Assembly: GCA_964397015.1 (NCBI GenBank)
Contig: CAYNHL010000001.1
Location: 1 to 64,000, forward strand
Length of the DNA stretch: 64,000 nt
Source of the DNA: MADRE2 sp964397015
GTDB taxonomy: Bacteria; Desulfobacterota; Desulfobacteria; Desulfobacterales; Desulfobacteraceae
Direction of reading: 5' to 3'
In this document: piece by piece, positions 16,866-26,105 of the stretch
Position numbering within the stretch: the first letter of the stretch is position 1
Layout: every line of letters starts with the position of its first letter
Notes under the pieces: generated by a model
The model's input: only the letters and a program-made list of their open reading frames with translations
Databases searched by the model: none
Told to the model about the DNA's origin: nothing
Position numbers and translations under genes: made by a program

Positions 16866-18458
16866 TTAAAGAAAACTGAGCTGACGGACAAAAACATCCT
16901 GGAACGAGACGCTGGAGGCAAGATCGATATTTGAAACAGAGTCGGCCATCCGCTTTACGGATTCAAGATACTGCGGGTCACACAAAACCATTACCGCGCC
17001 CGCACCTGCGGCATTGCCCACCACCCGGACACGGTCCGGGTCCATGGGAGGGATCATGCCCAGGGTCATCATGTCGGATGTATCTGCATGTGATCCAAAT
17101 GCGCCGGCAATGAGAATTGCTTCAAGGGATTCAATCCCCGCCTCTTTTTGCAGCAGTTTAATCCCTGTGATCAGCGCGGACTTGCCGAGTTGGATGGAGC
17201 GGATGTCTTTCTGGGTGACCAGTATTCCACGCCCGTTTTCAGTTTCATGCCCGGGTACCAGGGTATAGGCTGCTTTGTTTTCCCGGGTGCGGGTCAGAGG
17301 GATCACGGCCGGGTTTTTCACGAATGCACCATCAGGCCTGATGATATCGTTTTCAAGCAGCCTGGCTGCCGCGCTTATCACCCCGGTGCCGCAAAGCCCT
17401 GCAGGGCTTGCCTTGCCTGAACCTTCAGGCGGTTGAATAACCGTATATTTACAAAACGCCCCCGGGTCCTCGATGATCACACGGTTGACCGCACCAGGGA
17501 CCGCATGCATCCCGAAAGACAGGGAGGATCCTTCAAAAGCAGGGCCTGTAGCGCAGGAGGTGGCGAATATCCTGTCTTTTGCCTTGAGCATCAATTCTCC
17601 ATTGGTCCCGAGATCCATGAGAAGCGTTCCTTCGGGCTGGTTTTCAAAATCACAGGCCAGGGCGGCGGCCAGGATATCCCCACCTATGAACCCGGACACC
17701 TGGGGCAGTGTCTGGATGGAAAAATCCATCTTTTCAAAACCCAGATCCTTCCCTGAAAACGAACGAGCCTCAAAAAAAGCCGGCTTATAGGGCGCCACCC
17801 CGATACCACAAGGATCGATGCCGGCAAAAAGATGAATCATGGCTGGATTGCCGACCACTGTCATCTGACGGATATTCTTTTTTTCAACCTCGAGCCTGGA
17901 TAAAAGATCGGCCATTCCCCTGTTTATGGCCCGTACAACCAGCCGCTGGAGTATCCCGCGTTTTTCCTCGGACTGCCCGGCCGCAAGAATCCTGGCCATG
18001 ACATCGTCCCCGTGGATGGCCTGGGGATTTTTCAAGGCAGCCGAAGACATGACCCGGCCCCGGGCTGTGTTACACAGATAAATCGCAATGGTTGTGGTGC
18101 CCAGGTCAACGGCCATGCCGTACCTGTCAGGGCCTGAGGAATGCTTGAACCTTTGCTCGAAGCCGGGGGGGAAAACGACAGGGGCCTTGTCCAGGATATG
18201 AGACACTCCCAGTGACGATTCAGGGATCTCGATGCGGATATCGGACACAACCTCGAAGCAGCAGGCCTTGACCATCTCACCGGATCCATCATCGTGCACC
18301 AGGAAAACAGCGCATTTCCCGCAGGTCCCCTTGCCGCCGCAGTCGGACCGCAGGAAGAGACCGTTATTCATCAAAACGGACAAAAGACGTTCCCCCCGGC
18401 GGGCGGCAATCCGCCTGCCGGAGGGCAGCAGGGTTATATAAAAGGCGGTATCAGGCAT
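16866..18458 (-). CDS. RACo-type corrinoid activation protein (2Fe-2S plus ASKHA ATPase)
   Basis: The N-terminus is a plant-type [2Fe-2S] ferredoxin domain with C40, C46, C49 and C66 or C67 (CGGKGTCGKC). The rest is an ASKHA-fold nucleotide-binding domain of the RACo C-terminal type (GMAVDLGTTTIAIYL, LMDLGTNGEL, FGSHAD). Known members reduce inactive Co(II) corrinoid proteins to Co(I) using ATP. At 530 residues it is shorter than many RACo proteins, which carry an extra linker domain. No corrinoid methyltransferase is adjacent; the neighbours are an aminotransferase and a MaoC protein. A strong promoter sits 10 nt before the start codon, suggesting a leaderless message. Confidence 0.88.
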   Translation of the reverse strand: MPDTAFYITLLPSGRRIAARRGERLLSVLMNNGLFLRSDCGGKGTCGKCAVFLVHDDGSGEMVKACCFEVVSDIRIEIPESSLGVSHILDKAPVVFPPGFEQRFKHSSGPDRYGMAVDLGTTTIAIYLCNTARGRVMSSAALKNPQAIHGDDVMARILAAGQSEEKRGILQRLVVRAINRGMADLLSRLEVEKKNIRQMTVVGNPAMIHLFAGIDPCGIGVAPYKPAFFEARSFSGKDLGFEKMDFSIQTLPQVSGFIGGDILAAALACDFENQPEGTLLMDLGTNGELMLKAKDRIFATSCATGPAFEGSSLSFGMHAVPGAVNRVIIEDPGAFCKYTVIQPPEGSGKASPAGLCGTGVISAAARLLENDIIRPDGAFVKNPAVIPLTRTRENKAAYTLVPGHETENGRGILVTQKDIRSIQLGKSALITGIKLLQKEAGIESLEAILIAGAFGSHADTSDMMTLGMIPPMDPDRVRVVGNAAGAGAVMVLCDPQYLESVKRMADSVSNIDLASSVSFQDVFVRQLSFL

Positions 18459-18467
18459 AGGGCCTCT

Positions 18468-18495
18468 ATTATACCGGCGTTTTTTGCAAAGTCAA
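18468..18495 (-). promoter_or_regulatory. Strong promoter immediately before the RACo gene
   Basis: Minus-strand TTGACT (18495-18490), a 16-nt spacer and a perfect TATAAT (18473-18468). The -10 ends 9 nt before the ATG, so the transcript would begin 1-3 nt upstream of it. Confidence 0.6.
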
Positions 18496-18510
18496 AAACT
18501 TTGTCCGGTA

Positions 18511-19797
18511 CTATGATCCCGGGACCAGGACCTTCTCCAGCCGTTCGACCATGTAGTCGATTTCCTCTTCATTTATCACCAGCGGAGGTGAAATGCGGAT
18601 GGTATGCCCATGGCTGTCGTTTACAACCATACCCTCATTGAGAAGCTGCCGGCAGAAATCCATGGCATTGCCCTCTTTGACCTCTATGCCGATGAAAAGC
18701 CCTTTGCCACGGACTTCCCTGACATGGGGTGACCTGGCTGCAATGTCCTCTATCTTTTTCTTGAGGATGGCCCCCATTTTTTCGGACCGGGCTGCAAGGT
18801 CTTCTGCATCAAAAACATCCAGGGAAGCGGTTCCTGCCACACAGGCCAGCGGATAGCCTCCAAAGGTGGAACCGTCCGACCCCTTGGAAAAAACCATGTC
18901 CATTATTTTTTTGTTGGTGATGAATACCGATAACGGCACCAGGCCTCCGGACAGGGCCTTGCCCAGGATGACCCCGTCGGGCACTATGTTTTCGTGTTCA
19001 AAGCAGAATTTTTTACCGGTCCGGCCCATGCCCACCTGGATCTCATCTGCAACCAGCAGCAGATCCTGTTCATCCGCCAGTTGCCGCAGCCCCTTAAGAA
19101 AACCTTCAGGAGGTATCTTCATGCCGCCCTCCCCCTGGAAAGGCTCAACCAGGATACCGCAGGTATTTTTTGTAACGGCCTTTTTGACAGCGTCAAGATC
19201 ACCAAATGCCACAGATACAAATCCCGGGGTCAAAGGACCGAATCCCTGCCTGTATTTTGGACTCGAGGAAAAAGAAACCACGGAAATTGTGCGGCCATGA
19301 AAATTGTTATCAAATACAATGATTTCCTGGGATCCGTCAGGGATGCCTTTTTGCTTGTATCCATAGTAACGCATTGTTTTAATGGCTGTTTCCACTGATT
19401 CGACCCCGCCGTTTTTCGGAAGCACCTTGTTGCCGTGGTCCCCGAAACGCGGGCCCATCTGGGGGGCGAACCGCGCGGCACGGGCCAGGAAAATGCCCAG
19501 GGGGTCTGAATAGACCACATTGGACAGAACCGATGCATAATTTCCGGAAAGGGCATCCATGACCGGCTTTGTGATGCTGGGATGGTGATGTCCGGGATTA
19601 GCGGCTGAATAAGCTGCCAGGCAGTCAAGGTAGCGGTTTCCTTTTTCGTCCGTGAGCCAGCAGCCCTGCGCCTGTCTTACAACCAGTCCGATCCGGTCAT
19701 AATGATGGGCGCCAAAACCTTCCTCCATTCCGAAAATCGTGGTGTCGTTTTCAGCGGAAAATCCTTTTTTCTCTTCTGTATGTCTCATTGCGGTCAT
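18511..19797 (-). CDS. Class III aminotransferase, ornithine-type
   Basis: The 428-residue PLP fold-type I enzyme has FHGRTISVVSFS, the PLP-phosphate motif VADEIQVGMGRTG and the Schiff-base Lys in ILGKALSGG. The closest family by eye is ornithine--oxo-acid aminotransferase, but acetylornithine or 4-aminobutyrate aminotransferases share these motifs, so the substrate is not certain. The ATG at 19797 is preferred because AGGAGG is 5 nt upstream; the GTG at 19803 is an alternative. It follows a TrmB regulator by about 10 nt, so it is co-transcribed with its likely regulator. Confidence 0.88.
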   Translation of the reverse strand: MTAMRHTEEKKGFSAENDTTIFGMEEGFGAHHYDRIGLVVRQAQGCWLTDEKGNRYLDCLAAYSAANPGHHHPSITKPVMDALSGNYASVLSNVVYSDPLGIFLARAARFAPQMGPRFGDHGNKVLPKNGGVESVETAIKTMRYYGYKQKGIPDGSQEIIVFDNNFHGRTISVVSFSSSPKYRQGFGPLTPGFVSVAFGDLDAVKKAVTKNTCGILVEPFQGEGGMKIPPEGFLKGLRQLADEQDLLLVADEIQVGMGRTGKKFCFEHENIVPDGVILGKALSGGLVPLSVFITNKKIMDMVFSKGSDGSTFGGYPLACVAGTASLDVFDAEDLAARSEKMGAILKKKIEDIAARSPHVREVRGKGLFIGIEVKEGNAMDFCRQLLNEGMVVNDSHGHTIRISPPLVINEEEIDYMVERLEKVLVPGS

Positions 19798-19807
19798 GGT
19801 CACCTCC

Positions 19808-20596
19808 TTAATCGTCTTTTTTGATAATATCGTAAATAATCATTTCATGATCGGTCAGCTTTTTTCCCTGGTCCAGGATTTTATCCAGGAAGCAGTGGTA
19901 GAAATCATGCCTGAGGCTGTCACGGTTTGCAGTGATAAACCATTTGTTCCGGGTCCAGTTAATAGGAGACAGATCTTCGTTGCCTGTTTCGAAAATACCC
20001 ACCAGCGCCTCTTTTTTATCCGTTATCAGATCAAAGGACCGGCCGCCCAGCTTGTCCACGAGATGCCCGTGATCAGGATGGATTACCTGCACCTCAAACC
20101 TGACCGGTATATCACCCATACCGATATACCTTATGCGAACCCCCCGCCGGCCAGCAGCGGCCAGGTGCTTTTCAAGGCGGGCATCGGCCAGGGAAAACAG
20201 CCTGATATAGATTTCCTCTTCCGCATTGTCGATCATCTCGGCCGCCTTGGCCATGACATTGTCATATCCTGTCAGGGTCCAGATATATTCAAACCCTGTT
20301 TTTTGAGACATGCGGGCTATTTCCTGTTCAAAAATCGCAAGATCGTTGTCAAACGAATTTTTCAGCCGCCGGGCCAGTTCGTCCGACGGCAGGGGGGCAT
20401 ACTGGCCGGTATTGACTTCAACCACGTATCCTCTGGCCATAAGATTGCGCAACACGTCATAAATGCGTGATCTGGCAACTCCGGACATCTTGCTGAGCTG
20501 CGAGCCGTTTGCCGGATGATGGCGGACCAGGGCAAAATAGCAGGAGGCTTCATACTGGGAAAAACCCAAATTTTTCAAACTGGTTATGGTATCCAT
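19808..20596 (-). CDS. TrmB-family transcriptional regulator
   Basis: Residues 1-about 80 are the TrmB winged helix (LKNLGFSQYEASCYFALVRH, SGVARSRIYDVLRNLMARGYV), followed by a coiled-coil linker and a C-terminal ligand domain with a phospholipase-D-like pattern (AEEEIYIRLFSL). The family is common in archaea and less so in bacteria. Its promoter -10 overlaps the perfect repeat TGTTGCTA-N6-TAGCAACA; the same repeat occurs upstream of the amino-acid ABC transporter at 27 kb. I infer autorepression here and control of the transporter there. The ligand is probably an amino acid or derivative. Confidence 0.88.
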   Translation of the reverse strand: MDTITSLKNLGFSQYEASCYFALVRHHPANGSQLSKMSGVARSRIYDVLRNLMARGYVVEVNTGQYAPLPSDELARRLKNSFDNDLAIFEQEIARMSQKTGFEYIWTLTGYDNVMAKAAEMIDNAEEEIYIRLFSLADARLEKHLAAAGRRGVRIRYIGMGDIPVRFEVQVIHPDHGHLVDKLGGRSFDLITDKKEALVGIFETGNEDLSPINWTRNKWFITANRDSLRHDFYHCFLDKILDQGKKLTDHEMIIYDIIKKDD

Positions 20597-20616
20597 GGCA
20601 CCCTTTTTCTGAAGAA

Positions 20617-20638
20617 TGTTGCTACCTTATTAGCAACA
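20617..20638. promoter_or_regulatory. Predicted TrmB operator 1
   Basis: A perfect inverted repeat TGTTGCTA-N6-TAGCAACA lies over the -10 of the trmB promoter. Seven arm bases (GTTGCTA/TAGCAAC) and the 6-nt spacing recur at 26856-26875; I found no third copy in the window. Confidence 0.65.
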
Positions 20639-20663
20639 TAAATGGAATCAATTATAAAGTCAA
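20635..20663 (-). promoter_or_regulatory. Promoter of trmB-aminotransferase operon
   Basis: Minus-strand TTGACT (20663-20658), a 17-nt spacer and TATGTT (20640-20635). The -10 is inside the operator, consistent with repression. Confidence 0.6.
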
Positions 20664-20729
20664 GAAAAAAACATGCCGGGTCAAGCGGAGCCCGAAAGTT
20701 AAGTTAATTTAAAAAAAAACAATATCTCT

Positions 20730-20758
20730 TTGACTATGCTTCCTGATTCAGGTAGAAT
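20730..20758 (+). promoter_or_regulatory. ssb promoter
   Basis: TTGACT (20730-20735), a 17-nt spacer and TAGAAT (20753-20758), 50 nt before the ssb start. Confidence 0.6.
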
Positions 20759-20807
20759 TCCCGGACGAGTCAATAAAAACATTTTTACTTACTGGAGGAA
20801 TAAACTC

Positions 20808-21299
20808 ATGGCAGGTGTAAACAAAGTCATTCTGGTTGGAAATCTTGGCAGGGATCCTGAAATCAGATATTCTCAACAGGGAACCGCCGTGGTGAATTTT
20901 CCCATCGCCACTAGCGAGGAATGGGTGGACAAAACATCGAACCAAAAGCAGGAGCGTACTGAATGGCACCGGATCGTCGTGTTCGGAAAAATGGCCGAGG
21001 TGTGTGAAAAATACCTGTCAAAGGGCCGCCAGGTTTACATCGAGGGTAAACTCCAGACCGACTCGTATGAAAAGGAAGGTCAAACCCACTACTCCACAAA
21101 GATTGTCGCCTCGACAGTCCAGTTTCTGGGCTCCAAACAGGACAGCGGATACCAGGGCAGGGACAGCGGGGGATACTCGCCTGGCCCCGGACCGGACAGT
21201 TACCAGCAGGGCGGAGGCCAGAATACAGGTTTTCAGGGCCAGACCAGCCCGGGAAGCCAGACCGGCGGGCCGGCACCTGATGATGACATTCCATTCTGA
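20808..21299 (+). CDS. ssb: Single-stranded DNA-binding protein
   Basis: The N-terminal about 105 residues are an OB fold (NKVILVGNLGRDPEIRY, WHRIVVFGKMAEVCEKYLSKG). A Gly/Gln/Pro-rich linker follows, ending in the acidic tip DDDIPF that recruits replication and repair partners. Length is 163 residues. The start at 20808 follows GGAGGA with proper spacing; the frame upstream is open but has no SSB sequence. It protects ssDNA in replication, recombination and repair. The next gene, a histidine kinase, begins 22 nt later. Confidence 0.96.
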   Translation: MAGVNKVILVGNLGRDPEIRYSQQGTAVVNFPIATSEEWVDKTSNQKQERTEWHRIVVFGKMAEVCEKYLSKGRQVYIEGKLQTDSYEKEGQTHYSTKIVASTVQFLGSKQDSGYQGRDSGGYSPGPGPDSYQQGGGQNTGFQGQTSPGSQTGGPAPDDDIPF

Positions 21300-21321
21300 T
21301 TCACATACCGCTTAATTTACA

Positions 21322-24105
21322 ATGAGCCCTGTGACCGGTTTACTCCAGGAAAATGACCGCCTGCGCGCAATCAACCAGATGCTGATCCAGATCGCCAATG
21401 CGGTCAACCATGCCGCCAGCCTGGATGAGCTTTACCAGTCCATTTACAATGCCCTTATAACGGTCACCCGGGTAAACAACTTTTTTATTGTCCTGTATGA
21501 TCCTGTCACGGACCTTATCAAAATTGTTTTTCATGAAGATGAAAAGGAAGATTCCGGCCACCTCGATGCATTTCAATCAACCCCGCTGAGCGAATCCAAC
21601 ACCCTGACCGCCGAACTGATCCGCAGCGGCCGTCCGCTGGTCCTGGACAGGGAGGATATACTGGAAAGGATCAAACGTCACCGCTTCAATCTTATAGGAC
21701 CGCCGGCTGAAAAATGGATCGGGCTTCCGTTGAAGATCAAGGGAACCGTGCTAGGTGCAATGGTAACCCAGACCTATACAAGCCCCCACCTGCTGGACCA
21801 GCGGGATGTGGATATCCTGACAGCCGTATCAGACCAGATAGCTATTGCTATCGACCGCAAACAATCTGAAGAAGCTCTTTTGAAAAGCAGGGAGCAGATC
21901 CGCCTGCTCTCACGCCAGACCGAACAGTACAGCCTGGTGGCCGCATCGGCTATCTCCATGAAAAACGAGGAGGACATATATAAAAGCATATGCCGGGCCA
22001 TCACCAAATATTCAGATTTTACAAGGGTTGTGATCATTTTGTTCGAAGGCTCGCCGCCAGTCCATAAAATCGTATGTTCCCACATGGTGGAACCCCACCA
22101 GATCAAGGCTGTACAGGACCTGAATTTCGCACCGGATTTTTACCTGGCCCTGTATAAAAAAGGCATCAAGCTCGGGCAGTTCTCCGTTTATATCCCCCAT
22201 AACCTGATCAACCCGAAAAGCACGGTTCCTTATGAATCGCGGACCATTGATCCTGACAACCTGCCGTCCACCTGGCACCGCCATGACAAGCTGCTGGTAA
22301 GGATGAACAATGAAAAAGGCCGGCTGATCGGCCTGCTGGCTGTTGACCGGCCCAGATCGGGACAGCTCCCTTCCGATGAAACGGTCCGGCCCCTGGATAT
22401 TTTTTCAAGCCTGATTTCCCAAGTCTTAAGATATAAAAAAGCACAGAAGGCCCTGAAACTCGAAAAGAAGAGGGCAGAGGCCGCCAGCCAGGCCAAAAGC
22501 GACTTTCTGGCAAATATGAGCCATGAAATCCGCACGCCTATGAACGCCATTATCGGCATGACCCAGATCCTGGCAAACACAAACCTGTCACAGGAGCAGG
22601 AGGATTATACCCGGATAATTGAAAAAAGTGCGGATGCCCTTTTGCAGATCATAAACGACATCCTGGATTTTTCAAAGATAGAGGCCGGAAAACTTGCCCT
22701 CGAGGAAATTGAATTCGACCTGTGGAAAACCATGGAGGACATCTCGGATCTTTTTGCCGTCAAGGCACGTGAAAAACAGCTGGAATTTATCTGTGCCATT
22801 CCGCCAGACGTTCCTGTCCGGGTCATTGGCGATGCAGGCCGGCTGCGCCAGGTTTTGATCAACCTGGTGGGAAACGCCATGAAATTCACCGAAAAGGGTG
22901 AGGTCATCCTTTGTGTCGAGAACAAAAAGCAGGCAGCTGAATCAGTCCGGCTGACATTCACTGTAAAGGATACAGGCATTGGTATTCCCCAAGACCGGCT
23001 GTCCTCTATTTTCAACTCTTTTTCACAGGCTGACATGTCCATCACCCGCAAGTTCGGGGGCACCGGCCTGGGGCTTACCATTTCCAGGCAGCTTGTGGCA
23101 TTGATGGGCGGCAGCATCCATGTCGAAAGCGTTGCAGGAAAAGGCGCCTGCTTCTGGTTCACGATCACTTTGAAACCTGTTTTTGCCCCAAAAGCACGCC
23201 ACGCAACGCCCCTGCCTGACATTGAAAGCCAGAATATCCTGGTGGCAGACGGCCACAGCACCACCCGAAAACTGATATGCTCCTACCTTGCCGCCTGGGG
23301 ATACCGGCACTTTGCCGTTGACAGCATCCGAACCGCACTGACGGCCCTTGACAAACAAAAACCACCGCCAGGCCCTTTCACCCAGATTATAATCCACCAT
23401 ATACCCCCGTTTCTTGACGGCGAAGCCCTTGGAAAAGCCATTCAGGAACAACCTGAAGGAAAAAAAGCCCGGCTGATCCTGATAACGTCACCGGGGGCGC
23501 CGGGAGATGCGGCACGCATAAGCAGCATGGGTTTTGATGTCTATTTGACAAAACCGGTTAAATACGCGCAATTATTCAGCTGTCTGACCGCAGCATATCC
23601 CCCTTTGGACAAAACGGCGCAAAAAAAAGGTTTGAGCAGTATTCTCACAAAACATGCATTAAAGGAAGCGGCTCCCTGCAACGCAAGGCTGCTCGTGGTC
23701 GAAGACAATGCCGTCAACCAGAAAGTAATGCAGAAAATCCTGGAGACCTTCGGGTATTCAGCCGCCATAGCCGCCAACGGCAAAGAGGCTTTGACCGCCC
23801 TTGCCAGTGAAGACTTCGACCTGGTTTTCATGGATATACAGATGCCGGAAATGGACGGCCTGACGGCCACCCGCCGAATCCGGGCAAACCATGATGCCGT
23901 GCGCGACCCTTGCATCCCCATCGTTGCCATGACGGCCCATGCCATGGACAGAGACAAGGAACGCTGCCTTGCGGCCGGGATGACCGGTTTTATAACAAAG
24001 CCCATCAAGCCGGCTGTCATCTTGAAAACTATCCAGGCCTGCCTGCCTTCGAAAGTACATGACAGAATGGAAGAAAAGAATGAAATCCACACGGATAACC
24101 CCTGA
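21322..24105 (+). CDS. Hybrid sensor histidine kinase, GAF-GAF-HisKA-HATPase-REC-REC
   Basis: This 927-residue cytosolic kinase has two GAF sensor domains (about 15-175 and 200-375), a HisKA dimerisation helix with the phospho-His in NMSHEIRTPMNAI (about 401), an HATPase domain with DTGIGIP and GGTGLGLTIS, and two receiver domains. The second receiver is canonical (VVEDN, acceptor D838 in FMDIQMPEMDG, KPIK). In the first, the acceptor position is His692 (IIHHIPPFLDG) and one acidic-pocket residue is Ala, so it should not be phosphorylated. There is no membrane segment. No separate response regulator is adjacent; the output partner is unknown. Confidence 0.9.
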   Translation: MSPVTGLLQENDRLRAINQMLIQIANAVNHAASLDELYQSIYNALITVTRVNNFFIVLYDPVTDLIKIVFHEDEKEDSGHLDAFQSTPLSESNTLTAELIRSGRPLVLDREDILERIKRHRFNLIGPPAEKWIGLPLKIKGTVLGAMVTQTYTSPHLLDQRDVDILTAVSDQIAIAIDRKQSEEALLKSREQIRLLSRQTEQYSLVAASAISMKNEEDIYKSICRAITKYSDFTRVVIILFEGSPPVHKIVCSHMVEPHQIKAVQDLNFAPDFYLALYKKGIKLGQFSVYIPHNLINPKSTVPYESRTIDPDNLPSTWHRHDKLLVRMNNEKGRLIGLLAVDRPRSGQLPSDETVRPLDIFSSLISQVLRYKKAQKALKLEKKRAEAASQAKSDFLANMSHEIRTPMNAIIGMTQILANTNLSQEQEDYTRIIEKSADALLQIINDILDFSKIEAGKLALEEIEFDLWKTMEDISDLFAVKAREKQLEFICAIPPDVPVRVIGDAGRLRQVLINLVGNAMKFTEKGEVILCVENKKQAAESVRLTFTVKDTGIGIPQDRLSSIFNSFSQADMSITRKFGGTGLGLTISRQLVALMGGSIHVESVAGKGACFWFTITLKPVFAPKARHATPLPDIESQNILVADGHSTTRKLICSYLAAWGYRHFAVDSIRTALTALDKQKPPPGPFTQIIIHHIPPFLDGEALGKAIQEQPEGKKARLILITSPGAPGDAARISSMGFDVYLTKPVKYAQLFSCLTAAYPPLDKTAQKKGLSSILTKHALKEAAPCNARLLVVEDNAVNQKVMQKILETFGYSAAIAANGKEALTALASEDFDLVFMDIQMPEMDGLTATRRIRANHDAVRDPCIPIVAMTAHAMDRDKERCLAAGMTGFITKPIKPAVILKTIQACLPSKVHDRMEEKNEIHTDNP

Positions 24106-24994
24106 TATCACTTATGTCGAGCCGACAAAAGCAGGCAGCTACCAGGCCTGTGCCGGAGTGATCGTCAAAGGGGAAAAAACCCTGTGCATCGACCTGAACC
24201 TGGGCCCGGCGACTCCCGCCCTTCTCGAGCAGTCAGCACCACATGCAGCCGTAATCACCCATTATCACCTGGACCACTCCATCTGGACCCGCTTTGCAGC
24301 CTCATGCTGTGATGCACAGGTATTTGTTCCCGAAAAGGAACGAGAGTACCTGTCTTCCCTTGAGTTTGTGCTTGAAAAAACTGCCGGCCGGTTCGACGTA
24401 AAAGACCAGTGGCGTGATTTCATGGTACAAAAGCTTGGATTCACCCCGCTGAAAAAATTTGAATGCTATACCGGCAGCACTGGTTTCAATGATTTTTTCC
24501 CGGGCCTTGCCTGCATTTCCACCCCTGGTCATTCCCCGGGTCATTCCTCTTTTTATTTCTCCAATGAAAAATTATTGTTTTCCGGCGATATGGGACTCGA
24601 CCCCTTTGGACCCTGGTATGGATGGCCGGACTGCAGACTTGAAGATATCGTAACCTCGATACTGGACCTGATGCAGCTGGATGTCCGGATGATTTTGACC
24701 AGCCACGGCGGCATCATCACTGAAAAAATCAAAAAAGCCTGGATCAGGGCGCTGTCACACCTGGTTTCCAGGGAAAACGAAATCCGCAGCCGGCTGGCAG
24801 CGGGCATGGACAGGGAAACCATAGTCAAAAACGGCATCTTCTTTGTGCACAAGAACCGTGTAAAACAGCCTCTGCGGTCTTTCATGACCATGTGGGACAC
24901 GGTCATGTTCAACCATCACCACCTCCTGCTGCAGAAAGGAGGCCTGGTCCACAGATTTCCGGTTCTCGAGAGCCTGGTATATGAAGACGGGTAA
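24080..24994 (+). CDS. MBL-fold metallohydrolase
   Basis: The metallo-beta-lactamase signature HYHLDHS (HxHxDH), then STPGHSPGHSSFYF, FSGDMGL and a late LTSHGG give the usual two-metal ligand set. Length is 304 residues from the ATG at 24080, chosen for GGAAG 7 nt upstream; an ATG at 24059 is an alternative. Either way it overlaps the end of the histidine kinase, so the two are probably co-transcribed. Substrates in this superfamily range from glutathione thioesters to nucleic acids, and nothing here decides. Confidence 0.85.
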   Translation: MKSTRITPDITYVEPTKAGSYQACAGVIVKGEKTLCIDLNLGPATPALLEQSAPHAAVITHYHLDHSIWTRFAASCCDAQVFVPEKEREYLSSLEFVLEKTAGRFDVKDQWRDFMVQKLGFTPLKKFECYTGSTGFNDFFPGLACISTPGHSPGHSSFYFSNEKLLFSGDMGLDPFGPWYGWPDCRLEDIVTSILDLMQLDVRMILTSHGGIITEKIKKAWIRALSHLVSRENEIRSRLAAGMDRETIVKNGIFFVHKNRVKQPLRSFMTMWDTVMFNHHHLLLQKGGLVHRFPVLESLVYEDG

Positions 24995-25007
24995 CTTGCC
25001 TGCGGCA

Positions 25008-26105
25008 TCAGAATACAACGCCCTCTTTAACCTTTGATATACCCGGTATAATGGTCTGGGTACTGTGAATACCCGGTATGCTCCGGATATGCTGATCCAC
25101 GAACTCTGCGATGATCTCCGCGTCCGAAGCCAGAAGGTCTCTTTTGAGTACCGCTTTCACCAGGATGTCCACGCTGCCGTGGACAGAATGAGCCTCTTTG
25201 ACCTCTTCCAAGGAAAACAGTTTGTCGATTATTTTCATTTCCGTTTTGGTATCCACATTGATCAGGATAAACGTTGTGATGGACCTGCGCATTTCAGGAT
25301 ATTCCGGTGCGGTTTTTTCCAGCATGTTTTTCCTGAACGCCTCCATGTTTCTCGGAATCATCCGGTCGATACCGATACCGTAGCGCCGGCTGGAACTTCT
25401 GTCCCAGTGGTTGTAGGAGATATAGGCATAAAGGTCCGCAGGAGTCCGCCGCGGAAAATATTTAACAATGCCCGCGTTTTTGACAATTGTGACAAGGGGC
25501 ATATAGATGGTATTGTACCAGTCCCGGGCCGCCTTTTTCAAATCGACAGCATCTTTTGAGATATTTTTTAAATGGTTCTGGTGTTTGCGGATCTGTTCGA
25601 GCAGGTATTTATATTTTCCTGTTTCCGTCAATTCAATTTTATCCAGAAGACCTGTTTTATCGTAAAAATCTTTTTTTTCAATATACAACAGGTTTTCCAG
25701 GGTGTTTTGACCGGATATCAGTTCCGTGACCCTGGCGCGGATCGCATCGCGGCCAAGCTCCTTGGCAGCGGACACCCGGTGATTTCCGTCAAGCACGTAA
25801 TAATCATCCCTGATCTGGTACAGGCTGACCGGGGGCATGGTCTGGTTGTCCCGCATGGCGCGCTTGATCTCATTGAATCTCTTGCCTGAAACATGACGTT
25901 TTGGCCTGAACTGTGAGTCAAAATCATGATATTTACCGACACTGCCGGTTATGGTATTCAGCGGGACCATCATGGTGCCGTGATCCACGAAACGGATGGC
26001 ATCTTCCTGCGCTTTTTTTTCGTTGAACGACGGGATATGATCTTTGTCTTCCAGGTCAATGGCCGTTCCGGCAAAAAGTTTCTTGAAAAACTGTATTATC
26101 CCCAT
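25008..26105 (-). CDS. ParB-like / Lrp-ligand-domain protein
   Basis: Residues about 45-125 are a ParB/Srx-type domain with VPLNTITGSVGKY and DGNHRVSAAKELG (DGNHR at 106-110). The middle (about 180-260) contains WYNTIYMPLV and FPRRTPADLYAYISYNHW, faintly like DUF4032. The C-terminal about 85 residues (FILINVDTKTEMKIIDKLF ... VDILVKAVL ... TQTIIPGIS) look like the Lrp/AsnC RAM ligand-binding domain without its helix-turn-helix. This combination is unusual. It could be a nucleotide- or DNA-binding sensor, but no activity can be assigned. Its ATG directly follows the TGA of the upstream phosphoesterase. Confidence 0.75.
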   Translation of the reverse strand: MGIIQFFKKLFAGTAIDLEDKDHIPSFNEKKAQEDAIRFVDHGTMMVPLNTITGSVGKYHDFDSQFRPKRHVSGKRFNEIKRAMRDNQTMPPVSLYQIRDDYYVLDGNHRVSAAKELGRDAIRARVTELISGQNTLENLLYIEKKDFYDKTGLLDKIELTETGKYKYLLEQIRKHQNHLKNISKDAVDLKKAARDWYNTIYMPLVTIVKNAGIVKYFPRRTPADLYAYISYNHWDRSSSRRYGIGIDRMIPRNMEAFRKNMLEKTAPEYPEMRRSITTFILINVDTKTEMKIIDKLFSLEEVKEAHSVHGSVDILVKAVLKRDLLASDAEIIAEFVDQHIRSIPGIHSTQTIIPGISKVKEGVVF

